Shown: positions 25,372 to 33,565, counted from the stretch's first letter. The stretch is 64,000 bases of DNA from Ruminococcus sp. (GCA_017529875.1 JAFXNC010000008.1:62001-126000); one strand, 5' to 3'. Program-made: numbers and translations. The notes: a model not told the origin generated them from the letters alone.

Positions 25372-26147
25372 GTACAGGAGCTTATGAGACCGTCAGGAAA
25401 GCCAGAAGCTCGGGGCGCTACACAGGCATCGACTTCATCAAGGGCATATTCAACCACTTCTTCGAGCTCCACGGCGACAGGCGCTTCGCTGACGACAGCG
25501 CCATAATCGGCGGCGTGGCTTACCTCGACAATACCCCCGTAACTGTAATAGCCATAGAGAAAGGCCACAACGCCAGAGAGCGTATGCAGAGGCTTTTCGG
25601 CGCTCCCAATCCCGAGGGCTACCGCAAGGCGCTGAGGCTCATGAAGCAGGCCGAGAAGTTCCACAGACCGGTGATCTGCTTTGTGGACACCTCGGGAGCC
25701 TACTGCGGCATCGGTGCCGAGGAAAGAGGGCAGGGTCTTGCCATAGCGGAGAACCTCTGCGAGATGATGACCCTCAACACCCCCGTGATATCGGTGCTCA
25801 TCGGTGAGGGCGGAAGCGGCGGAGCCCTGGCACTCTCAGTGGCGGACAGGGTCTATATGCTGGAAAACGCCGTCTACTCGGTGATCTCCCCGGAGGGCTG
25901 TGCGTCTATCCTCTGGAAGGACAGCACCAAGGCCGCCGAGGCCGCCGAGTGCCTCAAGCTCACCGCGAAGGACGCGCTCAAGCTGGGCGTCATCGAGGAA
26001 GTCATAAGCGAGGACAACATGGAGCAGCCGGAGTTTTTCGCCGGACTGCGTGAAAAGCTGAAAGCCGAGCTCAGAGTGCTGAGAAAGGACCCTCAGCTGC
26101 TGGACAAGCGGTACAACAGGTTCCGCGCCTTCGGAAGAACGGAGTAA
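25368..26147 (+). CDS. accA: Acetyl-CoA carboxylase carboxyltransferase, alpha subunit
   Basis: A 259-residue carboxyltransferase subunit starting at GTG 25368 behind GGAGGTGA, overlapping the accD stop. Motifs: HGDRRFADDSAIIGGVA, FVDTSGAYCGIGAEERGQG, and GEGGSGGALAL. It transfers the carboxyl group from biotin to acetyl-CoA with AccD. It is slightly shorter than the proteobacterial form (about 319) and lacks much of the N-terminal extension, as in many Firmicutes. Confidence 0.95.
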   Translation: MSTGAYETVRKARSSGRYTGIDFIKGIFNHFFELHGDRRFADDSAIIGGVAYLDNTPVTVIAIEKGHNARERMQRLFGAPNPEGYRKALRLMKQAEKFHRPVICFVDTSGAYCGIGAEERGQGLAIAENLCEMMTLNTPVISVLIGEGGSGGALALSVADRVYMLENAVYSVISPEGCASILWKDSTKAAEAAECLKLTAKDALKLGVIEEVISEDNMEQPEFFAGLREKLKAELRVLRKDPQLLDKRYNRFRAFGRTE

Positions 26148-26154
26148 TAAATAT

Positions 26155-27789
26155 ATGACATTATATCAGAGGTTCGCCGCGGAGACCTTCGACGGCGAAG
26201 GCAGGCTCACCGATATCGAGCTTAGCTATCCCGATAATTTCAACTTCGGCTACGACGTGGTCGATGAATATGCCAAGGCCGAGCCGGACAAGCGAGCGCT
26301 GGTCTGGTGCGATACCGAGGGCAGCGAGCGGCAGTTCAGCTTTGCTCAGATAAGCGAGCTCAGCAGCCGCTGTGCCAACGTCCTCAGCGAGGCCGGCATA
26401 GGCCGCGGAGACAAGGTGCTGGTGGCGCTCAAAAAGCATTTCGAGTACTGGATCGCTGCCGTGGCGCTGCATAAGCTGGGGGCGGTGCTGATACCCGTTA
26501 CCCATATGCTCACGGTCAAGGACTACGTCTACCGCATCGAGACCGCCGACATCAAGGCCTTCATCGTAACACATCAGGGCGACGTCTGCGAAAGAGTGCG
26601 CGAGGCCGTGGCTCAGACAGGCCGCAGCTGCCGTCTCTGGACGGTCAGGGAGCAGCGGGAGGGCTTTTTGGACCTCTCGGAGCAGATCGAAGCCGCATCT
26701 CCGGTGTTTGAGCGCCGGGAGACCTCGGTGCACGACCCCATGCTGCTGTACTTCACCTCCGGCACCACCGGCCTTCCCAAGGGCGTCATCCACGACCACA
26801 GCTATCCCCTGGCGCATATCGTCACCGCAAAGTATTGGCATCACGTTAAGGAAAACGGCCTGCATTTCACCGTGGCTGAATCCGGCTGGGCAAAGTCCTC
26901 CTGGGGCAAGCTCTACGGTCAGTGGCTCTGCGGCTCGGCGGTAATGGTATTCGATTTTGATAACTTCGACCCCAAGATGATGGTGCACATCATCAACAAA
27001 TACAAGGTCACGACCTTCTGTGCGCCCCCCACTGTATACAGGTATATGGTGCGCTCGGGTATACCGGAGCTGACCTCTCTTACCCATGCCACCACGGCGG
27101 GTGAGCTGCTCAACCCCGAGGTGTTCAGGCTGTTCAGGGAGAAGACCGGTCTTTCCCTCTGCGAGGGCTACGGTCAGACCGAGACCGCGCTGCTGACGGC
27201 GAATTTCTGCGCCGAGACCTCTGTCCCCGGCTCAATGGGCAGACCCTCTCCCCAGTACCGCATCGCCATAATCAAGCGCGACGGCACCCCCGCTCAGACG
27301 GGTGAGGTGGGCGAAGTATGCGTCGTACCCAGGAGAGAAGGGGAGAGGCCTGTGGGCGTCTTCGTGGGCTACCTCGGCGACGAGGAACGCTACAAGGAGG
27401 TCTGGGAGGGCGGCGTCTACCACACCGGCGACTCCGCCAGCGCCGACGAGAACGGCAGCCTGTGGTTCAACGGACGTTTCGACGATATAATCAAGACCGG
27501 CGGCTACCGCGTGGGACCCTATGAGATAGAGAACGTGCTCATGGAGCACCCGGATATACTTGAATGCAGCGTTGTCGGCGTTCCCGACCAGCGCAGAGGT
27601 CAGGCGATAAAGGCCTTCATCGTGCTGAAAAAGGGCATCGCCCCCGGCCGCGAGCTTGAAAGGGAGATCAAGGATTTCGCCAACGCACGCCTCTCCGACT
27701 ACAAGTGGGTAAGACTGATAGAGTTCGTTGATGAGATGCCCAAGACCATCAGCGGCAAGGTACGCAAGACCGAACAGCGCAAAAGCTGA
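26155..27789 (+). CDS. Acyl-CoA synthetase (AMP-forming, medium-chain type)
   Basis: A 544-residue adenylate-forming ligase. The P-loop is YFTSGTTGLPKGVIH (about 196-210), followed by ESGWAKSSWGKLYGQW, EGYGQTETAL (A5), YHTGDSASADENG (A7), FNGRFDDIIKTGGYRVGP (A8) and PKTISGKVRKTEQR (A10 with the catalytic Lys). The overall pattern is closest to acetyl- or medium-chain acyl-CoA ligases (ACSM type). Sitting behind the acc genes with 7 bases spacing, it could feed exogenous fatty acids or short acids into the pool. Exact substrate not determined. Confidence 0.88.
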   Translation: MTLYQRFAAETFDGEGRLTDIELSYPDNFNFGYDVVDEYAKAEPDKRALVWCDTEGSERQFSFAQISELSSRCANVLSEAGIGRGDKVLVALKKHFEYWIAAVALHKLGAVLIPVTHMLTVKDYVYRIETADIKAFIVTHQGDVCERVREAVAQTGRSCRLWTVREQREGFLDLSEQIEAASPVFERRETSVHDPMLLYFTSGTTGLPKGVIHDHSYPLAHIVTAKYWHHVKENGLHFTVAESGWAKSSWGKLYGQWLCGSAVMVFDFDNFDPKMMVHIINKYKVTTFCAPPTVYRYMVRSGIPELTSLTHATTAGELLNPEVFRLFREKTGLSLCEGYGQTETALLTANFCAETSVPGSMGRPSPQYRIAIIKRDGTPAQTGEVGEVCVVPRREGERPVGVFVGYLGDEERYKEVWEGGVYHTGDSASADENGSLWFNGRFDDIIKTGGYRVGPYEIENVLMEHPDILECSVVGVPDQRRGQAIKAFIVLKKGIAPGRELEREIKDFANARLSDYKWVRLIEFVDEMPKTISGKVRKTEQRKS

Positions 27790-27806
27790 AAAGAGGACTG
27801 ACAGAT

Positions 27807-28382
27807 ATGTCTAACGATGCAAAGCGTCAGAATAAGCGCGAAGAGCTGATACTCGCCGGCATAAGCGAGATCAGCCGCAGCGGCATAGCCGGCTTTTCCA
27901 TGCGCCGCGCCGCCGAGCAGGCAGGGTTATCCTGTGCGGCTCCGGCAAGGCATTTCGGCGGCAAGCAGGGCTTCATCGCGGCGATCATCGACTACGTAAA
28001 CGGTCAATGGCGCGACGAGCAGACGAAAATACTTTCACAATGCGGCCCCACCCTCCGGGAACAGCTGGTGGAGTTCAGCCTCGGATATATCAAGTTTTTG
28101 GTGGAGAAACCTCATTTCCGCTCCATACTCATGCTCAAGGACGACAGCCTCGACAGCACCTATCAGAGCCGGGGCAAGACCACCAAGCTCACCCTTGACC
28201 TTGTGGACAAGTACTGCGACGAGGTGGGCATGGACGAGGCCACCCGCCTGCGGAAGTTTTACATCGTGCGCTCGCTGATCTACGGCGCCTCACTGATGTT
28301 CGACAACGGCGAGCTGCCCTACACCGAGGAGGTCCTGGAGATAGTCAAGGAGAGCATCGACAGGGAGTTTGACCTGCCGTGA
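27807..28382 (+). CDS. TetR/AcrR family transcriptional regulator
   Basis: A 191-residue regulator. The N-terminal helix-turn-helix spans about residues 10-55 (REELILAGISEISRSGIAGF, then AAEQAGLSCAAPARHFGGKQGFIAAI). The C-terminal ligand domain is not diagnostic. It is the last gene of the fatty acid operon, 17 bases after the ligase, and could respond to acyl-CoA or acyl-ACP and bind the palindrome at 17886; this link is inferred from position only. Confidence 0.88.
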   Translation: MSNDAKRQNKREELILAGISEISRSGIAGFSMRRAAEQAGLSCAAPARHFGGKQGFIAAIIDYVNGQWRDEQTKILSQCGPTLREQLVEFSLGYIKFLVEKPHFRSILMLKDDSLDSTYQSRGKTTKLTLDLVDKYCDEVGMDEATRLRKFYIVRSLIYGASLMFDNGELPYTEEVLEIVKESIDREFDLP

Positions 28383-28877
28383 TACGGGCTGCTGCAAGTG
28401 CCGCCCTGACTGGCTGCCTCACCGGACGGTGTCCGCTTTCCTCTTTCCTGCGAGTGCAGGAGGGTAGCTTTTCGGCGCTGCGTATTATTCGCCCTTACAA
28501 CAAAGAGAGGACATCACTTAGCGCGGCGGCGATATAGAAGTATTTGTATATTATATTTTTGTGTGCGCCACCGCTAAAATAAAAAATAATAAAGAAGAAA
28601 GAAAAAATAATAATAGAGAGCTAAAGCTCTCCGGTATCCGCAAATCGGACGGATTTTTTAATCACCGCCAAAGGCGATACCAGATTGAACTATGCTCGAT
28701 CTATTATTATTTCTTATTAATTCTTTCTTCTTTATTTTTATCCCAATTTGGTTGTGTATTGCTGACAGATATCCGGCGGGAAATGCTCTGCCCCGGTTTC
28801 TTCCGAGCGAAGACAAGGAACAAACATCCCGCGGAGTTCGTTTCGTGTTCGTTCTTTCAGCTTGCACAGCCCCTTTT
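28383..28877. other. Intergenic region with nested inverted repeats
   Basis: No gene is seen. It holds a short hairpin CGGACGGTGTCCG (about 28423), a hairpin CCTGCGAGTGCAGG, an imperfect inverted repeat (TTAGCG near 28518 with CGCTAA near 28572), and a long A/T-rich inverted repeat described separately. The region is much richer in A+T than its surroundings. Confidence 0.7.
28589..28735. repeat. Long A/T-rich imperfect inverted repeat
   Basis: ATAAAGAAGAAAGAA (28589-28603) and AAATAATAATAGA (28605-28617) are matched exactly by their complements at 28721-28735 and 28700-28712, with an 8-base bulge. The enclosed 80 bases contain two small hairpins. The structure resembles a MITE-like or foldback element of about 170 bases. 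Confidence 0.7.
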
Positions 28878-29330
28878 TCAGTCTTTGAGCGCCCGCAGCA
28901 GTCCCTCGCAGCCCTCGTATATGTCGTCGAAGGCCACATCGAACCGCCTCGAATACCAGGGGTCGGAAACATCCCGCTCCTCCCCCGCGTAGGTCATCAG
29001 CATCCGCAGCTTGCCCTCCGAGTCGCCCCCCAGGATGCTCCGGGCACGGCGCAGATTGCTCCTGTCCATGACGATGAACAGGTCGTACCGGTCATAGTCG
29101 GAGCGGGTCAGCTGTACGGCGCTGTGCCTGCCGCAGGGTATCCCCCGCCGTTCCAGCTCCGCCCTCGCCGGCGGATAGACCCCGTTGCCCAGCTCCTCGG
29201 TGCTGACGGCACAGGAGTCGATCAAAAACTCCCCCGACCGCCCCTCGCGACGCACCAATTCTTTCATAATATACTCCGCCATCGGCGACCGGCAGATGTT
29301 GCCGTGGCAGCAAAAAACGATCCTAATCAT
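28878..29330 (-). CDS. Low molecular weight protein-tyrosine phosphatase
   Basis: A 150-residue LMW-PTP. The P-loop CX5R is CHGNICR with nucleophile Cys 8 and Arg 14 (VFCCHGNICRSPMAEYIM), and the general acid Asp lies in DPWYSRRFD. Such enzymes dephosphorylate tyrosine kinases or substrates, or low-molecular phosphoesters. GGAGG lies about 10 bases before the ATG on the minus strand. It appears to be the last chromosomal gene before the mobile element. Confidence 0.92.
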   Translation of the reverse strand: MIRIVFCCHGNICRSPMAEYIMKELVRREGRSGEFLIDSCAVSTEELGNGVYPPARAELERRGIPCGRHSAVQLTRSDYDRYDLFIVMDRSNLRRARSILGGDSEGKLRMLMTYAGEERDVSDPWYSRRFDVAFDDIYEGCEGLLRALKD

Positions 29331-29463
29331 GCCTCGTAAACCTCCGAAAATGCGCTGTTTCGCGGTTTGTAAACTTTTTCGTCATTTTGACCAAAGCACT
29401 GATATTTTCTTATTTTCTCAGATCTTCTCATATTTTCTCATGCTTTGATTTTCAAAGATCTTA

Positions 29464-29513
29464 AAAGAAAGAGACCCGAATTTGCAATATCATTATACCA
29501 CATTTCCGGGTCT
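29464..29513 (-). terminator. Probable terminator after the excisionase gene
   Basis: AGACCCGAA (29472-29480) pairs with TTCCGGGTCT (29504-29513) with one bulge and a 23-base loop; read on the minus strand a T-rich stretch follows. The 29,331-29,533 gap holds no gene and probably contains the left boundary of the ICE, which I cannot place exactly. Confidence 0.5.
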
Positions 29514-29533
29514 GTTTCAACACTTTTCGCAAA

Positions 29534-29770
29534 TTAAATCACAGTAGATCCATCAAGAAACCGTTCAAATCTCTCCCGCTTGAACAGCACCCGGTTGCCG
29601 TTCTGAATAATAAAGTCCGCATCGGGATGCTCCTCCGCGATCCGCCTCAGCTTCCCCTCGCCGATGTGATAATACCCGGCAGCCTCGGTGACTGTCAGAG
29701 TGTATCTTTTCCATACGGGGATAGCGGTGTTTTCTGTTCTCTCGAATTCAGTTTCTGTTGTCTTGATCAA
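29534..29770 (-). CDS. xis: Tn916-type excisionase (Xis)
   Basis: A 78-residue excisionase. The sequence PVWKRYTLTVTEAAGYYHIG with GEGKLRRIAEEHPDADF and NGNRVLFKRERFERFL matches the Tn916 Xis winged-helix pattern closely. The start is set at TTG 29770 because AGGAGG lies 6 bases upstream; the longer frame to 29878 reads into non-homologous sequence. In Tn916-like elements xis is followed by the tyrosine integrase gene, but here only 200 bases and a chromosomal phosphatase follow, so it is an orphan. Its partner may be at the other end of the ICE or lost. Confidence 0.85.
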   Translation of the reverse strand: MIKTTETEFERTENTAIPVWKRYTLTVTEAAGYYHIGEGKLRRIAEEHPDADFIIQNGNRVLFKRERFERFLDGSTVI

Positions 29771-29882
29771 ATGGGTCCTCCTTTCGGTTTCATCTGCACC
29801 TGCAGGGACAGTTACATAAACAAAAACATCACCGAGCAGCGAAAGCTGCGGTTTGCTCCGCCCAAAAGAACGGTTCACCGGA

Positions 29883-30167
29883 AAGCTCTCATATCACTGT
29901 TGTATCATGACCTTGATAAAGTTAAAGACCTGTATGAAGATGACCTTACTAAAAATAATAGAACGCTATCCGCTGCTTGGAGAGTTTTACGATTATATCC
30001 GAGGCTTTAAAGAAATAGTGTTCTCGAAGAAGGCAGAATTGCTTGAAGCATGGCTTGATACTGCGGAGGGCAGCGGTATCCCCGAGTTGATCAGCTTTGT
30101 AAACGGCATCCGCCAAGACCTCGAAGCGACCAAGGCAGCAATAAAATATCCATACAGCAACATATGA
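29883..30167 (+). pseudogene. ISL3-family transposase remnant, frameshifted and truncated
   Basis: The C-terminal part of an ISL3-family (IS204/IS1001/IS1165) transposase is recognisable: LISLLYHDLDKVKDLYEDDL in one frame continues as LLKIIERYPLLGEFYDYIRG, FKEIVFSKKAELLEAW and GIRQDLEATKAAIKYPYSN in another frame. The shift lies in the A-rich stretch near 29947-29957. The protein stops at the AIKYPYSN motif, where intact members continue with G-x-AEGSVNKLK. It is a decayed insertion sequence next to the ICE boundary; it may explain the missing integrase. Confidence 0.75.
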
Positions 30168-30247
30168 CTGCTCAAGCTCTGAACATCTGAAAAAAGAGAG
30201 TTTTCTGTTGCTTTCTCGAGAATTATATGGTATTATCAAACCAATTT

Positions 30248-30460
30248 CACACTGAGTACCACCGAGTCACACTGAGTCACACAAAAAAATCCGATTCCAT
30301 GGGGCTTTTTAATGGTAGAAAGCTCAAAAACAGCGAAACAGCGCTGTTCTGAAAATTCAAGCATTTTGAAGATTTTTGGTAGAAATTTGGTAGAAAGCCA
30401 ACGGTAAAAAAGTTGGTAGAAACTTGGTAGAAGCCGAAAACAACCCTAAAACGGTAGAAA
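30248..30460. repeat. Iteron-like direct repeats
   Basis: Two arrays. First, a 10-base unit (CACACTGAGT, ACCACCGAGT, CACACTGAGT, then CACAC) at 30248-30282. Second, seven copies of GGTARAAR at 30313, 30378, 30389, 30403, 30415, 30426 and 30453, five of them spaced 11-14 bases, close to a helical turn. The region 30,168-30,644 contains no gene. Position upstream of a replication-initiator-like gene suggests an origin or a regulator-binding array. Confidence 0.6.
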
Positions 30461-30491
30461 GTCTGTTGACAAAGCAAACTGAATAATGGAC

Positions 30492-30537
30492 AATAGCGGA
30501 CGGTGTTTCATAACAGAAGCGCTGTCCGCTATTTTTA
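30492..30537 (+). terminator. Hairpin with T run
   Basis: AATAGCGGAC (30492-30501) pairs with GTCCGCTATT (30524-30533), followed by TTT. A second structure follows within 30 bases, so the pair may act as an attenuator region before the ICE's first genes. Confidence 0.6.
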
Positions 30538-30563
30538 TGCCTAAAAATTGAATATTGCACATC

Positions 30564-30611
30564 GCTTCTCACTGAGCCTGTATGAAAACAGGTCGCTGAG
30601 GAGCTTTTTTT
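30564..30611 (+). terminator. Second hairpin with T run upstream of the ICE operon
   Basis: GCTTCTCA (30564-30571) with TGAGGAGC (30597-30604) and inner CCTGT/ACAGG, followed by seven T at 30605-30611. It lies about 33 bases before the ribosome binding site of the gene at 30645. Confidence 0.7.
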
Positions 30612-30644
30612 ATTTCAGATGAACTATGTCAAGGAGGTCTTTCT

Positions 30645-30929
30645 ATGCCGAACCCTACTGAAATCAGTCTGCTCAATTACAACTTTGAAGCTAAAGCCTG
30701 TAATGAACTGCTGACGGCAATGCTCAACCATTCAGACTTTGACTACGTTACGGTCGATGAGCTTCGCCGTTACAGTGAGCTTTCACAGTTCACCTTCGAT
30801 GAGCTTCGTACCGCTGTGTATGAGCTTTGCAAGAGAGGTTTCCTCCTTGTAGTGCAGAAGCCGTATGGTCATGTCTATGCGGTCAACAAGCTGCGAATAT
30901 CCAACATGGAATTTGTGTACGGAGCGTAA
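30645..30929 (+). CDS. Small ICE protein, possible winged helix
   Basis: A 94-residue protein behind a strong AAGGAGG. It is rich in Leu, Glu and Tyr, and the segment VTVDELRRYSELSQFTFDEL followed by a basic loop and YGHVYAVNKLRI looks like a winged helix-turn-helix. It precedes the initiator-like gene by 15 bases. Not a family I can name; perhaps a regulator of the replication or conjugation genes. Confidence 0.6.
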   Translation: MPNPTEISLLNYNFEAKACNELLTAMLNHSDFDYVTVDELRRYSELSQFTFDELRTAVYELCKRGFLLVVQKPYGHVYAVNKLRISNMEFVYGA

Positions 30930-30944
30930 GCAGAGGTGAGAGAA

Positions 30945-32348
30945 ATGGACAAGAAAACAAAAGCAAAAAAGACAATACCAGATACGATCTGCCGAGTACA
31001 TAGGTCAGGCGGTTATGCCGTTCTGAGCAATTGCTTCGTGCGGTCAACAAATATCGGCTGCGATTCGATAGGTCTGCTCGGCAAGATCAATGACCTACCA
31101 CCTACATGGAATTTCACGATTGCCGGACTTGTGGCTATCTGTGAGGACGGTGAAACAGCGATCAAGTCTCAACTTGCTGAACTGGAACAGTGGGGATATG
31201 TCAAAAAGACCTTGCTGATGCCAAACGAGTCTCCTACGGGCAGGATCAGCTATCTCTATGACTTCTATGAATACTCGGAACTGGACGATTCTATCCCGAA
31301 GTATGACATTGAAATGGAGACATTTACAGCAGATAACGCTACCCTGAACCGTGTGAAGAAGGACAGCAATTTCACTATTATCAGTGCAAAGCTCCTCAGG
31401 ACCAATAAGATCAGAAACAAACTGATCGGCTTTATGCTGAAAGTTCTTTCTCTGCCGAATAGCTGGAATTTCTCTATGTCAGGACTGAAAGCTATCTGCA
31501 AAGAGGGCAAGACTGCCGTGCATAACGCTGTGAACAAACTCATTGATATGGGCTACCTTGTTCGCACAAAACTCCTGTCGAATGAGAGCGTGAACAATCA
31601 TTTTGAATATGTTTACAGCTTTTTCGATGTACCCGTCAGCAAGGAAGAAGCAGACGAACTTGAAGCTGAGACCAGACGCAAGGCTATTACGATCCGTGAG
31701 GGCGGCAAGGCGAAAGCCGTTGTTTCTTCATCGGCTGAAAAACAGAAGGTGGAAAACCCGTATCTGGACACTCCGCCTGCTGAAACTCCGCTGTCTGAAA
31801 ATCAGGGACAATATAATAACAACAATACAAAACAGAAAAATCAATTACTGTGTGATAAATCCTCTATCATTCCTGCGGTGGCAAAGCCAACTTTCAACAT
31901 TCCGAGTGTTGAAAAATCTGCTGAGAGAGTGACTGACGGATATAACGCAGAAGAAGTAGAGTATTTCACAGAAGTTGTCAGAGATAATCTCGACTACTGG
32001 CATCTTGGTGACTGGCTCTGTCAGGACGGTCGGGACGGTTATGCAGAAGCTGATGAAATTGTCGGCTTTATCGTTGACGAAATATGTTCCCCTCTGCCAT
32101 ATACCACACTCAGAGGTCAGGCATTCCCCAGAGCAGTTATTCAGTCAAAGATGCTCAAAGCCAATATCTACATGGTAGAGAATGTCCTTGAGAATATGGC
32201 AAAGGTCGATAATATCAAGGATTTTCGCAGATATTTCATCAGTTCCCTCTACAACGAGGTTCTGACATATCATTTCAACGAAGGTTGTGAGAGCCGTAAC
32301 ATTGACGAACAGATCAGGCGTGATCTCGGTTATGGTATGGCTGTCTGA
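30945..32348 (+). CDS. RepA-like helix-turn-helix protein with DUF6017 C-terminus
   Basis: A 467-residue protein from ATG 30945 (AGGTGAGAG upstream; GTG 30936 is less likely). Two similar winged-helix units are visible: DSIGLLGKINDLPPTWNFTI with a following LAELEQWGYVKKT, and RNKLIGFMLKVLSLPNSWNFS with a following NKLIDMGYLVRTKLL. A polar Ser/Gln/Asn linker (about 240-320) leads to a C-terminal domain (about 330-467, EVVRDNLDYWHLGDW...) of the DUF6017 type found in Firmicute replication-initiator-like proteins of ICEs. It is likely to bind the nearby repeats. Confidence 0.75.
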   Translation: MDKKTKAKKTIPDTICRVHRSGGYAVLSNCFVRSTNIGCDSIGLLGKINDLPPTWNFTIAGLVAICEDGETAIKSQLAELEQWGYVKKTLLMPNESPTGRISYLYDFYEYSELDDSIPKYDIEMETFTADNATLNRVKKDSNFTIISAKLLRTNKIRNKLIGFMLKVLSLPNSWNFSMSGLKAICKEGKTAVHNAVNKLIDMGYLVRTKLLSNESVNNHFEYVYSFFDVPVSKEEADELEAETRRKAITIREGGKAKAVVSSSAEKQKVENPYLDTPPAETPLSENQGQYNNNNTKQKNQLLCDKSSIIPAVAKPTFNIPSVEKSAERVTDGYNAEEVEYFTEVVRDNLDYWHLGDWLCQDGRDGYAEADEIVGFIVDEICSPLPYTTLRGQAFPRAVIQSKMLKANIYMVENVLENMAKVDNIKDFRRYFISSLYNEVLTYHFNEGCESRNIDEQIRRDLGYGMAV

Positions 32349-32368
32349 CAGAGAAAGGAGGTGGTTCT

Positions 32369-32632
32369 ATGGCTGCAAAGAAGAATGTGGCGGTAACTCC
32401 TGCATTTACAGGCAGGAATGTATCGCTGTCTGAGATCTCTCAGGCAAGTGGTATCGGCATCGCTACGCTGAAAAAGGGGCTTGTTGCCGGAGCTGTTGAC
32501 TTCGGTTATGCGATTCCCTGCGGTAAAGGCGATCAGCATCGCTATTACTGCCCCGACAGGCTTGTGTATCTCAAGACCGGATACTTCAATCCTAACCCTG
32601 AGAAGCAGAACACAGACTCCGAAGCCGCTTGA
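32369..32632 (+). CDS. Small DNA-binding ICE protein
   Basis: An 87-residue protein behind AGAAAGGAGGTGG. VSLSEISQASGIGIATLKKG resembles a helix-turn-helix of the excisionase or MerR-like type, followed by a basic HRYYCPDRLVYLKTG wing. It overlaps no neighbour. Probably a regulator of the element; function not established. Confidence 0.6.
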   Translation: MAAKKNVAVTPAFTGRNVSLSEISQASGIGIATLKKGLVAGAVDFGYAIPCGKGDQHRYYCPDRLVYLKTGYFNPNPEKQNTDSEAA

Positions 32633-32686
32633 AAGTCTGTAAACGACCTGTTTTACAGTTTTCACAGCGATTTAGAAGCTATCGTC

Positions 32687-32818
32687 ATGGATATGCTCGG
32701 TAACAGGATAGAGAAAAAGACTCTTGACACCGTGTTTTCTTCTTTTGACGAGCTTCAGGAGGAATATCACAACAAGCTCCATGAGCTTTTACGGAAAGAG
32801 GTGAAAAATCATGGCTAA
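32687..32818 (+). CDS. Possible 43-residue small protein
   Basis: An ATG-initiated frame encoding a charged, helical peptide (MDMLGNRIEKKTLDTVFSSF... ending RKEVKNHG) whose stop lies inside the next gene's start. The frame is the same as that of the preceding gene, directly after its stop, so it could also be a former C-terminal extension cut by a new stop at 32630. No good ribosome binding site is seen. Confidence 0.4.
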   Translation: MDMLGNRIEKKTLDTVFSSFDELQEEYHNKLHELLRKEVKNHG

Positions 32819-33089
32819 GTCTATTATCACGCAGGACGGCGATCTTGTCAACTATAACAATCTGGTCGCAATCAGCGTCGAGGAGCGTGCTGTTGGTTTC
32901 GATGAGGAGCATTCGGAAGATGAATACTGCATCATCGGCACTGACGTAAAGAACGGCGAAATTCTCCTTTACCATAGCTCCGACTATGAGGAAGTGATGA
33001 AGGTCCAGCGTGACATTACCCGTTGGCTCCAGAGTGAAGCGTTCTCCACTTTTGAAATGCCAACCGCAGACGAAGGCGGTGATGCGTAA
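32811..33089 (+). CDS. Hypothetical ICE protein
   Basis: A 92-residue acidic protein with AGAGGTG upstream. It contains a predicted beta-sheet segment (QDGDLVNYNNLVAISVEERA, then CIIGTDVKNGEILLYHS) and a helix (VMKVQRDITRWLQS). The stop overlaps the start of the PcfB gene by one base. Similar small proteins precede pcfB in related elements; role unknown. Confidence 0.65.
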   Translation: MAKSIITQDGDLVNYNNLVAISVEERAVGFDEEHSEDEYCIIGTDVKNGEILLYHSSDYEEVMKVQRDITRWLQSEAFSTFEMPTADEGGDA

Positions 33090-33565
33090 TGCCGTCCGAC
33101 TATGAGAACGGTGCGAAGAAAACCATCGACATTTCGATCAAGGCGGAGAAAATGACCGCCGATGTGCTGAAATCCGCATTGCAGGAGTTTATGTCGGGCA
33201 AAGCTGAGAAAAAGGGGCGTATGACCTACAAGCAGTTGCAGGCAAAGTCCCCGTCAAAGCTCGACAGCATTGAGGTTTCAGACCGAAATATCGGGGATTT
33301 TCTGAAAACCGCACGAAAATACGATGTGGATTTTGCCCTGAAAAGAGATAAAAGCACCGAACCGCCTACCTATCATGTTTTCTTTTCCGCTGCCAAAACA
33401 GAGGATTTCAAGAGAGCATTTTCGGAGTATGTCGGCAAGGGACAGGGCAAGACACAGAAGCGTGGGGAGTTCACCCGTGAGCAGATGCAGCAGCAGGCTC
33501 AGAAGCTCAGGAGCAAACCTCGCAAACAGAAACAGAGAGAGAAAACAAGGGAGAACAGACGGTGA
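33089..33565 (+). CDS. pcfB: PcfB/DUF3801 family conjugation protein
   Basis: A 158-residue protein of the PcfB type: KKTIDISIKAEKMTADVLKS, then EVSDRNIGDFLKTARKYDVD and FALKRDKSTEPPTYHVFF, with a basic tail of Arg and Lys. In the pCF10 system PcfB works with the VirD4-like coupling protein PcfC in the relaxosome; the coupling protein is encoded two genes on. Its stop overlaps a small frame starting with GTG (GTGA). Confidence 0.8.
   Translation: MPSDYENGAKKTIDISIKAEKMTADVLKSALQEFMSGKAEKKGRMTYKQLQAKSPSKLDSIEVSDRNIGDFLKTARKYDVDFALKRDKSTEPPTYHVFFSAAKTEDFKRAFSEYVGKGQGKTQKRGEFTREQMQQQAQKLRSKPRKQKQREKTRENRR

Noticed and set aside
29627..30010. 127-codon plus-strand frame opposite xis
   Set aside because: Its first half is a shadow of the excisionase; only the end (LISLLYHDLDKVKDL) is meaningful, as part of the transposase remnant.
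30277..30477. 66-codon minus-strand frame across the iteron region
   Set aside because: Its Phe/Tyr/Gln-rich repeats are simply the GGTAGAAA repeats read backwards.
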